A DNA stretch of 56,209 nucleotides from Brevibacterium aurantiacum (GCF_900169065.1 NZ_FXZB01000024.1:1-56209), one strand, 5' to 3'; positions 33,495 to 43,259 are shown, numbered from the stretch's first letter. Numbers and translations are program-made. Notes: generated by a model from the letters alone, not told the origin.

Positions 33495-34712
33495 TCAGGC
33501 GCGTTCGAAGATCGCGGCGATGCCCTGGCCGCCGCCGATGCACATGGTCTCGAGTCCGTAGCGTGCGTCGCGGCGCTCCATCTCGCGCAGCATCGTCGCC
33601 AGGATCCGACCGCCGGTCGCGCCGACGGGGTGGCCCAGGGAGATTCCGGAGCCGTTGACGTTGAGACGGTCGAAGTCGTCCTTGCCGAAGCCCCATTCGC
33701 GGGTCACGGACAGTGCCTGGGCGGCGAAGGCCTCGTTGAGTTCGATGAGGTCGATGTCGGCCAAGCTCAGTCCGGCCTTCTCGAGGGCCTTTGCGGTGGC
33801 AGGCACGGGGCCGATGCCCATGGTCTTCGGTGGCACTCCGGCCACGGCCCAGCTGACCAGGCGGCCCAGCGGCTTGAGCCCCTGTGCCTCGGCGGCCGCA
33901 CGGGTGGTGACGATGCTCGCGGCCGCTCCGTCGTTCTGTCCGGAGGCGTTTCCTGCGGTGACCGTCGCCTGGTCATCGTCCTTGCCCAGGATGGGGCGCA
34001 GCTTCGCGAGCTTCTCGATGCTGGTGTCTGGACGAATGTGCTCATCAGCGTCGATCTGATGTTCGGCGACCTTGCGGGTGGCGGGGATCGTCACGGGAAC
34101 GATCTCCTCGGCGAAGCGTCCGTCCTTGGCCGCTGCGGCTGCCCGCTGATGTGAGTTGTAGGCGAGTTCGTCCTGCTCGTCGCGGCCGATCGAATATTCG
34201 CGGCGCAGGTTCTCTGCGGTCTCGAGCATGCCGCCGGGAACCGGGTAGTTCTTTCCGCCCGGAGTGGTGCGGCCACGGCCCAGGGAATCGGTGAATTCGG
34301 CATTGCCGCCGCGCACACCCCAGCGGATGGTGTCGTTGTAGAAGGGTGCGTGGGACATCGATTCGACGCCGCCGGCGATGACGAAGTCTCCGTTGCCGGA
34401 GCCGACGACCATGGAGGCGTCAATGACTGCCTGCAGTCCGGAACCGCAGCGGCGGTCGACCTGCTTGCCGGGCACGGTCACGGGCAGCCCCGCGTCGAGG
34501 GCGGTGACTCGGCCGATGCAGGGAGCTTCCGAGGTGGCGTAACCCTGACCCATGATCACGTCGGCGACGAGTTCTGGATTGAGCCCGGTCCTGGCGATGA
34601 GCTCGCGGACGACGGTGGCGGAGAGCTCGTGGGCGGGGATGTCGCGGAACTGTCCTCCGAATCCTCCGATCGCGGTGCGCAGCGGTTCACAAACGACGAT
34701 GTCCTGGTCCAT
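33495..34712 (-). CDS. Acetyl-CoA C-acyltransferase (thiolase)
   Basis: The 405-residue thiolase cleaves 3-ketoacyl-CoA to acyl-CoA and acetyl-CoA or catalyses the reverse condensation. The acylated nucleophile is Cys89 in VDRRCGSGLQAV. GNASGQNDGAAA, GSGISLGHPVGATGGR (catalytic His) and ETMCIGGGQG (second Cys) complete the active site. The ATG at 34712 has a good GGAGGA ribosome-binding site; a longer frame to 34748 is rejected. It stands between the genes for a response regulator and its putative kinase, on the same strand. Whether it is biosynthetic or degradative cannot be told, but the nearby 3-hydroxybutyrate and acyl-CoA genes suit degradation. Confidence 0.92.
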   Translation of the reverse strand: MDQDIVVCEPLRTAIGGFGGQFRDIPAHELSATVVRELIARTGLNPELVADVIMGQGYATSEAPCIGRVTALDAGLPVTVPGKQVDRRCGSGLQAVIDASMVVGSGNGDFVIAGGVESMSHAPFYNDTIRWGVRGGNAEFTDSLGRGRTTPGGKNYPVPGGMLETAENLRREYSIGRDEQDELAYNSHQRAAAAAKDGRFAEEIVPVTIPATRKVAEHQIDADEHIRPDTSIEKLAKLRPILGKDDDQATVTAGNASGQNDGAAASIVTTRAAAEAQGLKPLGRLVSWAVAGVPPKTMGIGPVPATAKALEKAGLSLADIDLIELNEAFAAQALSVTREWGFGKDDFDRLNVNGSGISLGHPVGATGGRILATMLREMERRDARYGLETMCIGGGQGIAAIFERA

Positions 34713-34860
34713 AGTTCCTCCACTCGATTTCGCGGCAGCCGATGGCACATGGCCATCGGCCCGGCATTCCTGCTCAGCCTAAGCCGAATCCATACGGTGA
34801 CGCGGAAATGTTTCATTCATTGGGACCTCGCACAGCACAGGCGAGGCCCCGCTGAGCACC

Positions 34861-36867
34861 TCAGCTGCGGTCGTCGCGCACGATCTGGATCGGGCCCGTG
34901 GGCGGATTCCCGGACGGCGGCTGGCTCGATGACGAGGGCCCAGTCGAGGGATTCCCGGACGCCTGCCCGAGTTCCCCGGGGTCAACGTCGCTGGTGTCGG
35001 GCAGCCATACCGTGAGCACCGCGCCCTTGAACTCGTCGCAGTCCTCACCGCGGCCCTGGACGTCGACGGCCCCGCCGAGACGGCGGATGGCTTGGACGAC
35101 CAAGGACAGCCCGACCCCGCGGGTGCCGGATTCCTGGCGGCCGAGTCCCTTGTCGATCTCGACGCCGTCATGCTTCGTCGACCAGCCGCGTTCGAAGATC
35201 GCGTCAACGTACTCTTCGTCGATGCCCGGACCATCGTCGCTGACCTCGATCGTGAACCCGCTGGCACCGCCTGCTCCGCTCAGGTGGACATGCACTCGCT
35301 TGTCCTCGGGCAGAACGTCCTGCCTGCGCAGAGCGTCGAAAGCGTTGTCGATGAGGTTGCCGAGGATGGTCGCGAGGTCACGGTCATCCCCGCCGAGGCG
35401 GCCCGAGAGTCCCGCTGTATCGACCGTCATATCGATGCCCACCTCGGCGGCCTGGGCGATCTTGGAGAGCAGGAGTGCAGAGAGCACAGGATGGTCGAAG
35501 CTCATCTGACCATCGCCGGTGACCCGGTTGAGATCGTCGAGGTCCTTGGCGGCGAATTCGATCGCCTCGTCGACGTGACCGGTCTCCAACAGGGAGACGA
35601 CCATGTGGAGTCGGTTCGCATATTCGTGGGTCTGTGCACGCAGAGAATCGGAGAACGATCGCACAGAGACGAGTTCACCGGAGAGTTCGGCGAGTTCGGT
35701 GTGGTCGCGCATCGTCACAACCCAGGTGTCGCTGGCGGCGTCGGTGGGCTGCTGGTTGACGACGAGGACCCGATCGTCGGTGTAGTGGATCTCGTCGCGA
35801 GCCCACCGGCCAGATGAGAGGAGATCCCTGAGGGCATCGGGCAGGTTGAGGCTGCGCAGCGCGATGCCGCCGATCGGCGAGGTCGCCCGGACCGGATCGT
35901 CGGTGTCAGCGATCTTCTCACCCGCCTTCCCCTCGCCTGCTGCGGGCAGCCCCAGGAGCTCGCGGGCCTCGGCGTTGATGAGGACGATGCCCGTCGAACG
36001 GTCGAGGAGCAGCAGCCCCTCCGACACGGCTTTGAGCACCGAGGAGTAGAACTCGAGCATGCCGCGCAGCTCGTTGGCGCCGTAGTCGCCGGTGACGCGG
36101 CGCAGTCCACGGGAGGTCGCCCAGGAGGCGGCGATTCCCAGGATGAGAGTGGTGATGGCGATGCCGATGAGCCAATTGCTCTGAGCCAGGAAGCCTTCCC
36201 GCACGGAATCGGCCGAGTTGCCGACGACGACGGCCCCGACGACGGTGTTGGGTCCGGTGTCGTCGACGCCGAGGTGCTTTGCGAAGACTGGGCTGATGAC
36301 ATACATGGTGCCGCTGCCGGGCCCACCATCTTCGAGGAAGCGCACCACGGACTCCCCCTCGGAGACCTTCGAGCCGTCGACGGCCGCAGCGAGCTGATCG
36401 ACGGAGTCATCGGGCACATCTCCCGATGCCGAGGACACGATGTTCGCCTCGATGCGCTCCTGTCGATTCGACGATCCCAACGACGGCGGGGTGACGAGGT
36501 AGTCGATGGGCACAACCGCGGCCACATCGAAATCGTACTGGCTCACCACATTCTCGAGCATCGTCTCGACGTCGTCCTGAGACCCCTCATCGATGAAGTC
36601 ATCCGTGGTGGCCTCACCCGACCCGACCAGGCTCAGCGACATCGACATATTGTCGGCCGCAGAGCCCAGCAGATCCTGTTCGCGCTTCTGGTTCAGCTGG
36701 GAAAGCTGGATGTAGAGGAGGCTCGTCGTCAGCACCATGATGCCCACGAGCATGATCGAGTTCGCGAACATGATGCGCCCGGCAACGCCGAACTTCAGAC
36801 GCCTGCTCACACGTGCCACTGGTCCAGTCAGTCCTCCTGACTTCACGGCACGCTGATCCTTGGGCAT
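34861..36867 (-). CDS. Sensor histidine kinase of the DctS/CitA type
   Basis: A 668-residue kinase with a transmembrane helix at about residues 30-52, an extracytoplasmic PAS-like sensor domain (about 55-225), a second helix (about 228-248), a cytoplasmic PAS domain (EGLLLLDRSTGIVLINAEA), and the kinase core. The H-box is in QTHEYANRLH, the N-box in ILGNLIDNAFDAL, the G-boxes in VSDDGPGI and TRGVGLSLV. These features match CitA/DcuS-type sensors of carboxylates. The C-terminal tail of about 45 residues is rich in Pro, Ser and Gly and is unlike typical family members. CAGAAT lies six bases upstream of the ATG, a weak leaderless promoter. Partner: the regulator at 32613. Confidence 0.88.
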   Translation of the reverse strand: MPKDQRAVKSGGLTGPVARVSRRLKFGVAGRIMFANSIMLVGIMVLTTSLLYIQLSQLNQKREQDLLGSAADNMSMSLSLVGSGEATTDDFIDEGSQDDVETMLENVVSQYDFDVAAVVPIDYLVTPPSLGSSNRQERIEANIVSSASGDVPDDSVDQLAAAVDGSKVSEGESVVRFLEDGGPGSGTMYVISPVFAKHLGVDDTGPNTVVGAVVVGNSADSVREGFLAQSNWLIGIAITTLILGIAASWATSRGLRRVTGDYGANELRGMLEFYSSVLKAVSEGLLLLDRSTGIVLINAEARELLGLPAAGEGKAGEKIADTDDPVRATSPIGGIALRSLNLPDALRDLLSSGRWARDEIHYTDDRVLVVNQQPTDAASDTWVVTMRDHTELAELSGELVSVRSFSDSLRAQTHEYANRLHMVVSLLETGHVDEAIEFAAKDLDDLNRVTGDGQMSFDHPVLSALLLSKIAQAAEVGIDMTVDTAGLSGRLGGDDRDLATILGNLIDNAFDALRRQDVLPEDKRVHVHLSGAGGASGFTIEVSDDGPGIDEEYVDAIFERGWSTKHDGVEIDKGLGRQESGTRGVGLSLVVQAIRRLGGAVDVQGRGEDCDEFKGAVLTVWLPDTSDVDPGELGQASGNPSTGPSSSSQPPSGNPPTGPIQIVRDDRS

Positions 36868-36873
36868 GGGTCC

Positions 36874-36879
36874 ATTCTG
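36874..36879 (-). promoter_or_regulatory. Possible leaderless -10 element, histidine kinase gene
   Basis: CAGAAT on the minus strand lies six bases before the ATG at 36867. It deviates from TANNNT at the first position. Confidence 0.4.
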
Positions 36880-36967
36880 CCACCCACTGCCCCAATCCCC
36901 GGGTCAGCCGGACTCGCGAGGATCAGGGTCGCGACGGTCACGTTCGCAACGACCAGAGCCCGGGGAC

Positions 36968-38764
36968 TCAGATTCCGAGGCTGATGGGCCCGGAGGGCAC
37001 GGCGGAGCACACGAGCACCTCATCGGCGGCGATCCGCGCCGCGGGTTCGACCGGGTAGATGACCGACCCGGCGGCCAAGGACACAGCACAGGTGCCGCAG
37101 GAACCGCCTCGGCAGGAGTTGTCTGCGCGCAGTCCGCGCGCCTCCAGTGCTTCGAGCAGTGTCCCCTGCTGGGGTTCCCAGAGGAAGCTGGTGCCCGAAT
37201 TCTCCAGAGTCACCTCGGCGGGCGAGCATTGGGCGATGGCCTCGCTCATGCCGGTGTTCGGGGAGGCGAAGATCTCCTGGTGCACGGCCGGGACTCCGGC
37301 CTCGGCGCTGGCGTCGAGCACTGCACGGGTGAAGTCTGCGGGCCCGCAGACCATGACGTTGTCGCATCCGGCGAGCCAGTCGACGAGATCGGCATGACCG
37401 GGCCTGCCCTGGCTCGCGGTGTCGCGGTGGTGGGTCTCGACGGGAATCTGTCGCGAGTGGGCGCGCTTCTGCAGCCGATCCCAGAGGCAGGCCGTCCGGT
37501 GGTCGCGGTCGACGTGGAAGAGCTTGATCTTCTCGGTTCCCGACAGTTCGGCTCCGCGCATGAGGCCGAGGCTCGGGGTGATGCCGATGCCGGCGGTGAC
37601 CAGCGCGGTCGTGCCTCCGAAGACACGGTTCGCGGTCATGGTGCCGTGCGGCCCGGAGGCGAGGACGGACTGCCCGGCCGCAAGCTCTGCGACCGCCCGG
37701 GAGCCCTTGCCCTGGGTGCGCACCGCGATCGACACGATGTCATCGGAGACATCCGTGATCGTATAGGTCCGCCAGAAGGGCTCGCCGAGGTCGAGGTGGA
37801 CGCGCAGGTTGGTGCCGGGTTCGTCGAATTCGCGGATCCAGCCCTGGTCATCGCGCAGGGAGACTTCGACGATGTCGTTGCAGATCTGCTGGCTGCCCAG
37901 CACGGTCATGAAGCGCGGGGTCCGTGCGGTTTTGACGAGCTCTCGTGGGGCATCGCCTTCGATCTCGATCTCATCTCCGGTGCTGACCAGGCCGGATTCC
38001 AGGATCCGACCGTAGACGCCGCAGTGCAGGTGCCCACACGCCGAGGCCAGAACCCGGGGGACGTTGACGTCGACGGCTGTGGTGGTCGGGTTGACCGTGG
38101 TCGCTGGGCAGCGTTCGATCGCCTGGGTGATGGCCAGACGAACCCCGCCGAGGCGGACGATCTTGCCGATGAGTGCGAATTCCTCGAAGGGGGCGAGTCC
38201 GTCGACGAGGACGTTTCCGCGAAAGCGCAGCGGGTCGAGTTCGGTCTCGCCCGGCGCCAGTGCCGCCTGTCCGTCGGCGGTCTGGGAGATCGCGGCGACC
38301 GTGGCCGGGTTGATGATCGAGACACCTGCGGCCTGTGAGTCGAACATGCCCTGATCCGCGACGCTCAGTGCGCGCGGGAAGTCACCCTGAGGGGGTATGC
38401 GTGCAGAGAGGAAGTCCGCCGAGGTGGCCCGTGTGTCCCGGTCATCCGTGCGAAACGTCGTGGTCTCGTTCTGCGGAGACGTCAAGGTCACCGTCGCCGA
38501 GGGATCGGCCACGGCCGGCTGGGAGGAATCAGCCGCCTCGGCGAGGTCGAGTGCCACTTGCCACTTCTGCAGGTCGGTGTCGTTCTTGAGCACCGTGAAC
38601 GCGGAGTATCGGTGCCAGCTGTCATCGGGGATGTCGAGACTGCCGTTGGTGAACGCGGCGACGCGGTCACCGCGGATGCCTCGGCCGGTGCGCACATCCG
38701 CCTCCGGGATCTCTTCGGCAGGGAACCCCTTGACGGGGAATCGGAACAGTCTGGCAACGCGCAT
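36968..38764 (-). CDS. MOSC domain fused to ferredoxin-reductase and 2Fe-2S domains
   Basis: A 598-residue fusion. Residues 1-250 are a MOSC N-terminal barrel plus MOSC domain, with the conserved cysteine Cys219 in ERCPATTVNP that binds molybdenum cofactor. Residues 280-500 are a ferredoxin-NADP-reductase-like FAD/NAD module (TALVTAGIGITPSLGLM, MVCGPADFT). The end is a plant-type 2Fe-2S ferredoxin with Cys551, Cys556, Cys559 and Cys586. This combines in one chain what YcbX/YiiM-type systems split: a molybdenum site that reduces N-hydroxylated bases plus its electron supply. The ATG at 38764 has no ribosome-binding site, but TACAAT ends six bases before it. It diverges from csoR; a metal or oxidative stress link is only positional. 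Confidence 0.86.
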   Translation of the reverse strand: MRVARLFRFPVKGFPAEEIPEADVRTGRGIRGDRVAAFTNGSLDIPDDSWHRYSAFTVLKNDTDLQKWQVALDLAEAADSSQPAVADPSATVTLTSPQNETTTFRTDDRDTRATSADFLSARIPPQGDFPRALSVADQGMFDSQAAGVSIINPATVAAISQTADGQAALAPGETELDPLRFRGNVLVDGLAPFEEFALIGKIVRLGGVRLAITQAIERCPATTVNPTTTAVDVNVPRVLASACGHLHCGVYGRILESGLVSTGDEIEIEGDAPRELVKTARTPRFMTVLGSQQICNDIVEVSLRDDQGWIREFDEPGTNLRVHLDLGEPFWRTYTITDVSDDIVSIAVRTQGKGSRAVAELAAGQSVLASGPHGTMTANRVFGGTTALVTAGIGITPSLGLMRGAELSGTEKIKLFHVDRDHRTACLWDRLQKRAHSRQIPVETHHRDTASQGRPGHADLVDWLAGCDNVMVCGPADFTRAVLDASAEAGVPAVHQEIFASPNTGMSEAIAQCSPAEVTLENSGTSFLWEPQQGTLLEALEARGLRADNSCRGGSCGTCAVSLAAGSVIYPVEPAARIAADEVLVCSAVPSGPISLGI

Positions 38765-38770
38765 GATTCG

Positions 38771-38776
38771 ATTGTA
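38771..38776 (-). promoter_or_regulatory. Leaderless -10 element, MOSC-reductase gene
   Basis: TACAAT on the minus strand ends six bases before the ATG at 38764; no ribosome-binding site is present. Confidence 0.6.
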
Positions 38777-38821
38777 GGAGCTTGACGACGCCCGGTACCC
38801 ACGGTGAGACCAATTGCACAA

Positions 38822-38856
38822 TTGACCTATACCCTAAGGGGGTATAGAGTATCGTC
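38822..38856 (+). promoter_or_regulatory. csoR promoter with embedded CsoR operator
   Basis: TTGACC (38822-38827) and TAGAGT (38845-38850) are separated by 17 bases, and the ATG of csoR follows six bases later, predicting a leaderless message. The spacer carries CTATACCC-TAAGG-GGGTATAG (38827-38847), an 8-bp dyad of the TACCC...GGGTA type known from CsoR operators. Repressor binding there would block both hexamers. Confidence 0.85.
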
Positions 38857-39150
38857 ATGACTGAGCACCATGGATATACCCCGCAGAAGGACGCCCTTGC
38901 GAAGCGGATGAAACGGATCGAAGGTCAGGTCCGTGGGATCGGCAAGATGATCGATGACGACAAGTACTGCATCGACATCCTGACCCAGGTCTCCGCCGCA
39001 ACGGCCGCGCTGCACGCGGTCTCCATCAACCTCTTAGAAGAGCACATCGCTCATTGCGTGGTCGACGCCGCATCCTCAGGGGATGACGACGCCGCCCGCA
39101 AGAAGATCGAAGAGGCTTCAGCCGCTATTGCCCGACTCATCAAGAGCTGA
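38857..39150 (+). CDS. csoR: Copper-sensing repressor CsoR
   Basis: A 97-residue all-helical repressor of the CsoR/RcnR family. It releases DNA when Cu(I) binds. The Cu(I) ligands are present in the conserved order: Cys38 (YCIDIL), His63 and Cys67 (EEHIAHC). The segment KRMKRIEGQVRGIGKMI (about 16-32) is the basic DNA-contact face. It heads the operon csoR-copZ-copA, 17 bases before copZ, and is probably autoregulated through the operator in its promoter. Confidence 0.95.
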   Translation: MTEHHGYTPQKDALAKRMKRIEGQVRGIGKMIDDDKYCIDILTQVSAATAALHAVSINLLEEHIAHCVVDAASSGDDDAARKKIEEASAAIARLIKS

Positions 39151-39167
39151 ATGTCAGGAGACACATC

Positions 39168-39380
39168 ATGACGACCACCACCATCAACGTCAACGGAATG
39201 ACCTGCGGCCACTGCGAGGCAGCCGTCAAGGAAGAGCTCGGAGCACTGCCCGGAGTCACCGATGTCGCCGTTGAGCTCAATGCCGGCGGGGACTCCCCCG
39301 TGACCATCACCTCCGAGAAGGATCTCGACGAGGCCGCGATCAGCGCCGCCGTCGATGAGGCCGGCTACGAGGTGAAGTGA
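39168..39380 (+). CDS. copZ: Copper chaperone (heavy-metal-associated domain)
   Basis: A 70-residue Atx1-like protein with the metal site MTCGHC (Cys13 and Cys16) near the N-terminus and the usual ferredoxin-like fold ([20 protein letters not shown]). It carries Cu(I) to the CopA transporter encoded next. CAGGAG precedes the ATG at 39168. Its stop overlaps the copA start (TGATG), consistent with coupled translation. Confidence 0.94.
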   Translation: MTTTTINVNGMTCGHCEAAVKEELGALPGVTDVAVELNAGGDSPVTITSEKDLDEAAISAAVDEAGYEVK

Positions 39381-41587
39381 TGTCGCGCGAGGTCGATCTC
39401 GACATCACGGGAATGACCTGCGCGTCCTGTTCGGCTCGTATCGAGAAGAAGCTCACCCGCCTCGACGGGGTCAGCGCCGAGGTCAACCTGCCGCTGAATT
39501 CCGCCCACGTCATCGTCGAATCCGAGCTGAGCGACGCCGACCTCACTGCCGCCGTCGAAAAGGCCGGCTATGGCGCCACCGTCAAGACCACCTCGGCGAG
39601 CGGACCGGAGATCGTCGACTACGATCCTCGCCATCTGCGGCCCCGCTTCATCGGTTCGCTGATTCTGGCGGTGCCGATCGTGGCCATCTCCATGGTCATG
39701 AGCTGGCACTTCCCCGGCTGGGAGTGGATCGTCGCGATTCTCGCCCTGCCGGTCGTGACCTGGGGCGCCTGGCCGTTCCACTCGGCCGCATTCAAGGCTG
39801 CCCGCGGACGGTCGACGACCATGGACACCCTGGTCAGCGTCGGGATCATCGTCGCCAGCGCCTATTCCTACATCACCTTGGGCCGGGCCGTCGCCGACGG
39901 CTACGGCTGGCAGATCCCCGCGACTTATCATGTCTGGTTCGAGGCCGCGGCCGCGATCACGGTGTTCCTGCTCATCGGCAAGCTCACCGAGGATCGGGCG
40001 AAGAGTCGGGCCACCGCAGCACTCAAGGCGCTGCTGGGCCTGGGTGCACGGTCGGCGAACGTGCTGCGTGAAGGCACGGGAGACACCCGAGCTGAGGTCC
40101 AGGTCCCGATCGACGAACTCGTCGTCGGCGATGTCTTCATCGTCCGTCCGGGCGAGAAGATTGCCACCGACGGCGAGGTGATCGCGGGGCATTCCGCGAT
40201 CGACGAGGCCATGCTCACCGGCGAATCTGTGCCCGTGGAGGTCGACCTCGGCGACGCCGTCACCGGCGCCACCATCAACACCTCCGGCGTGCTCGAGGTC
40301 AGAGCCACCCGCGTCGGATCCGATACGACCCTGGCGGCCATGGCCGACCTGGTCAGCCGGGCACAGACGGGCAAACCCGCCGTGCAGCGCCTGGCCGATC
40401 GGATCTCTGCCGTGTTCGTGCCGATCGTCTTCGCGATCAGTGCTCTCACGCTTCTGGCCTGGGGGCTGATCACCGGCGACTGGGCGATGGGGCTGCACGC
40501 GGCCCTCACCGTCCTCATCATCGCCTGCCCCTGTGCACTGGGTCTGGCCACTCCGACGGCCCTGGCCGTCTCCTCCGGACGCGGTTCGCAGTTGGGCATC
40601 CTCGTCTCCGGGCCCGAGGCTCTCGAGTCGACGCGGTCGATCGACACCGTCGTGCTCGACAAGACCGGCACCCTGACCACCGGCGTCATGACCCTGTTGG
40701 ACACGCAACTGAGCGACACCGACTTCGCGGTCCTGGCTCGCCTGGAATCACAGAGTGAGCACCCGGTGGCCCGCGCGATCGTCGAGGCCGCTGACACGAG
40801 GGCTGAGTCTCAGCCGGCTAAGCAGGCGAACGCCGGGCTGGGACGAACTGCCGCCTCGGCGGTGGAGGATTTCGAGAATATCCCCGGCGGCGGACTGCAG
40901 GCCACGATCGACGGTGCCGAGGTGCTCGCTGGTCGGCCCGATCTGCTCCGAGAGCGCGGAATCGACGTGACATACACCTCCGATTCTGTGCCCACCGGTG
41001 CCACGATCGTCGCTCTGGCCATCGACTCGCAGTTCCGCGGCCTGACCTTCGTCTCCGATGAGATCAAGACCGGAGCCGCCGAGGCGATCGCCGAACTGCA
41101 CTCGCTTGGCATCGACACCGTCCTCCTGACCGGGGACAATGCCCAAGCCGCCGAGGTGGTCGCGGGCACGCTCGCCATCACCGAGATCCGCGCCGATGTC
41201 CGTCCCGAGGGCAAGATCGCCGTCATCAATGAGCTGCAGGCTCGCGGGCAGGCGGTGGCGATGGTCGGCGACGGCATCAACGATGCCGCAGCTCTGGCCG
41301 GTGCCGATCTGGGTATCGCGATGGGCTCGGGCACCGATGCGGCGATGGCCGCCTCGGACATCACCATGGTGCGCTCGGATCCCCGGCAGATCCCGCTGGC
41401 GATTCGCCTGTCGAGGAAGACGCTGGGCCTGATCAAAGGCAACTTGTTCTGGGCCTTCGCCTACAACACGGCTGCCGTTCCGATCGCCGCGTTCGGACTG
41501 CTCAGCCCGATGATCGCCGGAGCCGCGATGGCGTTCTCCTCGGTGTTCGTCGTCCTCAACAGCCTGCGATTGCTGCGGTTCAGGTAG
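39380..41587 (+). CDS. copA: Copper-exporting P1B-type ATPase
   Basis: A 735-residue Cu(I) efflux pump. It has an N-terminal metal-binding domain with Cys14 and Cys17 in MTCASC, transmembrane segments, TGES (actuator), the intramembrane CPC motif (Cys383-Pro-Cys385), the phosphorylation site DKTGTLT (Asp427), the SEHP nucleotide-binding His and [16 protein letters not shown]. All key motifs are intact. The ATG at 39380 overlaps the copZ stop; a GTG three bases earlier is an alternative. The operon csoR-copZ-copA is the standard actinobacterial copper-resistance unit. Confidence 0.96.
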   Translation: MSREVDLDITGMTCASCSARIEKKLTRLDGVSAEVNLPLNSAHVIVESELSDADLTAAVEKAGYGATVKTTSASGPEIVDYDPRHLRPRFIGSLILAVPIVAISMVMSWHFPGWEWIVAILALPVVTWGAWPFHSAAFKAARGRSTTMDTLVSVGIIVASAYSYITLGRAVADGYGWQIPATYHVWFEAAAAITVFLLIGKLTEDRAKSRATAALKALLGLGARSANVLREGTGDTRAEVQVPIDELVVGDVFIVRPGEKIATDGEVIAGHSAIDEAMLTGESVPVEVDLGDAVTGATINTSGVLEVRATRVGSDTTLAAMADLVSRAQTGKPAVQRLADRISAVFVPIVFAISALTLLAWGLITGDWAMGLHAALTVLIIACPCALGLATPTALAVSSGRGSQLGILVSGPEALESTRSIDTVVLDKTGTLTTGVMTLLDTQLSDTDFAVLARLESQSEHPVARAIVEAADTRAESQPAKQANAGLGRTAASAVEDFENIPGGGLQATIDGAEVLAGRPDLLRERGIDVTYTSDSVPTGATIVALAIDSQFRGLTFVSDEIKTGAAEAIAELHSLGIDTVLLTGDNAQAAEVVAGTLAITEIRADVRPEGKIAVINELQARGQAVAMVGDGINDAAALAGADLGIAMGSGTDAAMAASDITMVRSDPRQIPLAIRLSRKTLGLIKGNLFWAFAYNTAAVPIAAFGLLSPMIAGAAMAFSSVFVVLNSLRLLRFR

Positions 41588-41600
41588 GACGCGTCACCTG

Positions 41601-43247
41601 TCAGCCCTGGATGCGGGTCTGACGGTCGCCCCATTCCTGGTTGCGGAGTTCGAACTTCTGGATCTTGCCGGTCGAGGTCTTGGGCAGAGCCTCGACGATC
41701 TCGACCTCGCGTGGGGCCTTGTACTTCGCGATCTGCGTGCGCACATGGTCGATGACTTCGGCTTCGGTGACCGCTGAGCCTTCACGCACGATGATGAAGG
41801 CCTTCGGTCGTTCGCCCCATTTGTCGTCAGGGACACCGATGACGGCGACTTCGAGGACTGCCGGGTGTGAGGAGATCGCCTGTTCGATCTCGACGGTGGA
41901 GATGTTCTCGCCGCCGGAGACGATGATGTCCTTCGAGCGGTCGCGCAGTTCGATGTAGCCGTCCTCGTGCATCACGCCGAGATCACCGGAGTGGAACCAG
42001 CCGCCTTGGAAGGCCTTCGCGGTGGCGTCCTCGTCGCGGAAGTAGCCCTTCATCACGTTGTTGCCGCGCATGACGATCTCGCCGATCGTCTGTCCGTCGG
42101 CGGGCACGTCGATGAGTTCGTCACCCGATTCGAGAGCGACGATGCGGGCCTGATCGGCCTGGACCATGCCGACTCCCTGCCGCGCCCGCAGCCTGGCTCG
42201 GGACTTGTCATCAAGGGAATCCCACGAATCCTGCCACTCGCACACCGTGTAGGGACCGTAGGACTCGGTGAGTCCGTAGACGTGCACGATCTGGAAGTTC
42301 AGGGCCTCCATCTCCCAGATGAGGGTGGGACTGGGTGCGGCACCGGCCATCGTGGCGGTCACCGCCCGGTCGAGGGAATGCGCCTGCTCGGCGTTGATGA
42401 CCGTGCTCATCACGGTCGGGGCACCGTTGAGGTGGGTGACTGCGTGTCGATCGATGAGGTCCCAGATCACGTCTCCGCGGACTTCGCGGAGGCACACCTG
42501 GGTGCCGCCGGCTGCGGCCAGGGCCCAGCCTGTGCACCACCCGTTGCAGTGGAACATGGGCAGGGTCCACAGGTACACGCTCTTCTCGTCGTGGTCGGAG
42601 TGGATGATCTCACCGAGTGCGTTGAGGTAGGCGCCTCGGTGTGAGTACATCACGCCCTTGGGTCGTCCTGTGGTGCCCGAGGTGTAGTTGATCGACAGCG
42701 TTGCCCGCTCGTCCTCGACGCTCCAGGTGAGCTCGTCGGTGTCAGCCTCGGCGCCGGCCAGGAACTCATCCAGGCTGGTCACAGACGGTGCTGCGAAATC
42801 CGGGCGGGCCACCTCGGCGGAGGCGGCGATCGTCGTATCCTCGACGTCGACGATGGCTTCGACCGTGTCGAGGCCATCGAGGACCGGGGCGACGCTGGGC
42901 CACAGCTGCGTGTCGATGACCAGCAGCTTCGCCTGGCTGTGGTTGCAGATGTAGCGGACCTCTTCGGGGGCGAGCCGGGTGTTGATCGGCACGAGGACGG
43001 CTCCGGCCAGCGGCACGGCGAATTGTGCCATGAGCGCCTCGGGGAGGTTGGGCATGAGGTAGGCGACCCGGTCACCGGGCTGGATGCCCGCCGCACGCAG
43101 AGCATGCGCCCGGGTCTCAACAGCGGCGGCGAATTCGCGGTAGCTCAGCTCCTGGTCGTTGTAGACCACGGCACGCTTGTCGGGAAAGACGTCGGCCGAG
43201 CGGCGCAGGAAGGACAACGGTGTCAGTTCTGTGTTCCAAGTCTCCAT
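41601..43247 (-). CDS. Acyl-CoA synthetase (AMP-forming)
   Basis: A 548-residue ligase that activates a carboxylic acid via acyl-AMP to acyl-CoA. Motifs: P-loop-like TSGTTGRPKGV, YGLTESYGP, the hinge-region GWFHSGDLGVMHEDGYIELRDR and KDIIVSGGENIS, and the catalytic Lys near the C-terminus in PKTSTGKIQK. It resembles medium/long-chain FadD-like enzymes of actinobacteria. The ATG at 43247 has no ribosome-binding site but TAGGCT lies six bases upstream. It converges with copA, 13 bases apart. Chain length is not evident. Confidence 0.9.
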   Translation of the reverse strand: METWNTELTPLSFLRRSADVFPDKRAVVYNDQELSYREFAAAVETRAHALRAAGIQPGDRVAYLMPNLPEALMAQFAVPLAGAVLVPINTRLAPEEVRYICNHSQAKLLVIDTQLWPSVAPVLDGLDTVEAIVDVEDTTIAASAEVARPDFAAPSVTSLDEFLAGAEADTDELTWSVEDERATLSINYTSGTTGRPKGVMYSHRGAYLNALGEIIHSDHDEKSVYLWTLPMFHCNGWCTGWALAAAGGTQVCLREVRGDVIWDLIDRHAVTHLNGAPTVMSTVINAEQAHSLDRAVTATMAGAAPSPTLIWEMEALNFQIVHVYGLTESYGPYTVCEWQDSWDSLDDKSRARLRARQGVGMVQADQARIVALESGDELIDVPADGQTIGEIVMRGNNVMKGYFRDEDATAKAFQGGWFHSGDLGVMHEDGYIELRDRSKDIIVSGGENISTVEIEQAISSHPAVLEVAVIGVPDDKWGERPKAFIIVREGSAVTEAEVIDHVRTQIAKYKAPREVEIVEALPKTSTGKIQKFELRNQEWGDRQTRIQG

Positions 43248-43253
43248 AGGAAG

Positions 43254-43259
43254 AGCCTA
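43254..43259 (-). promoter_or_regulatory. Leaderless -10 element, acyl-CoA synthetase gene
   Basis: TAGGCT on the minus strand ends six bases before the ATG at 43247. Confidence 0.55.

Noticed and set aside
36860..38338. 492-codon open frame antisense to the MOSC-reductase gene
   Set aside because: The minus strand encodes a fusion with complete cofactor motifs; the plus-strand frame has none.
39365..40708. 447-codon open frame antisense to copA
   Set aside because: It is antisense to a fully motif-supported ATPase and arises from high GC content; the protein sequence has no family features.
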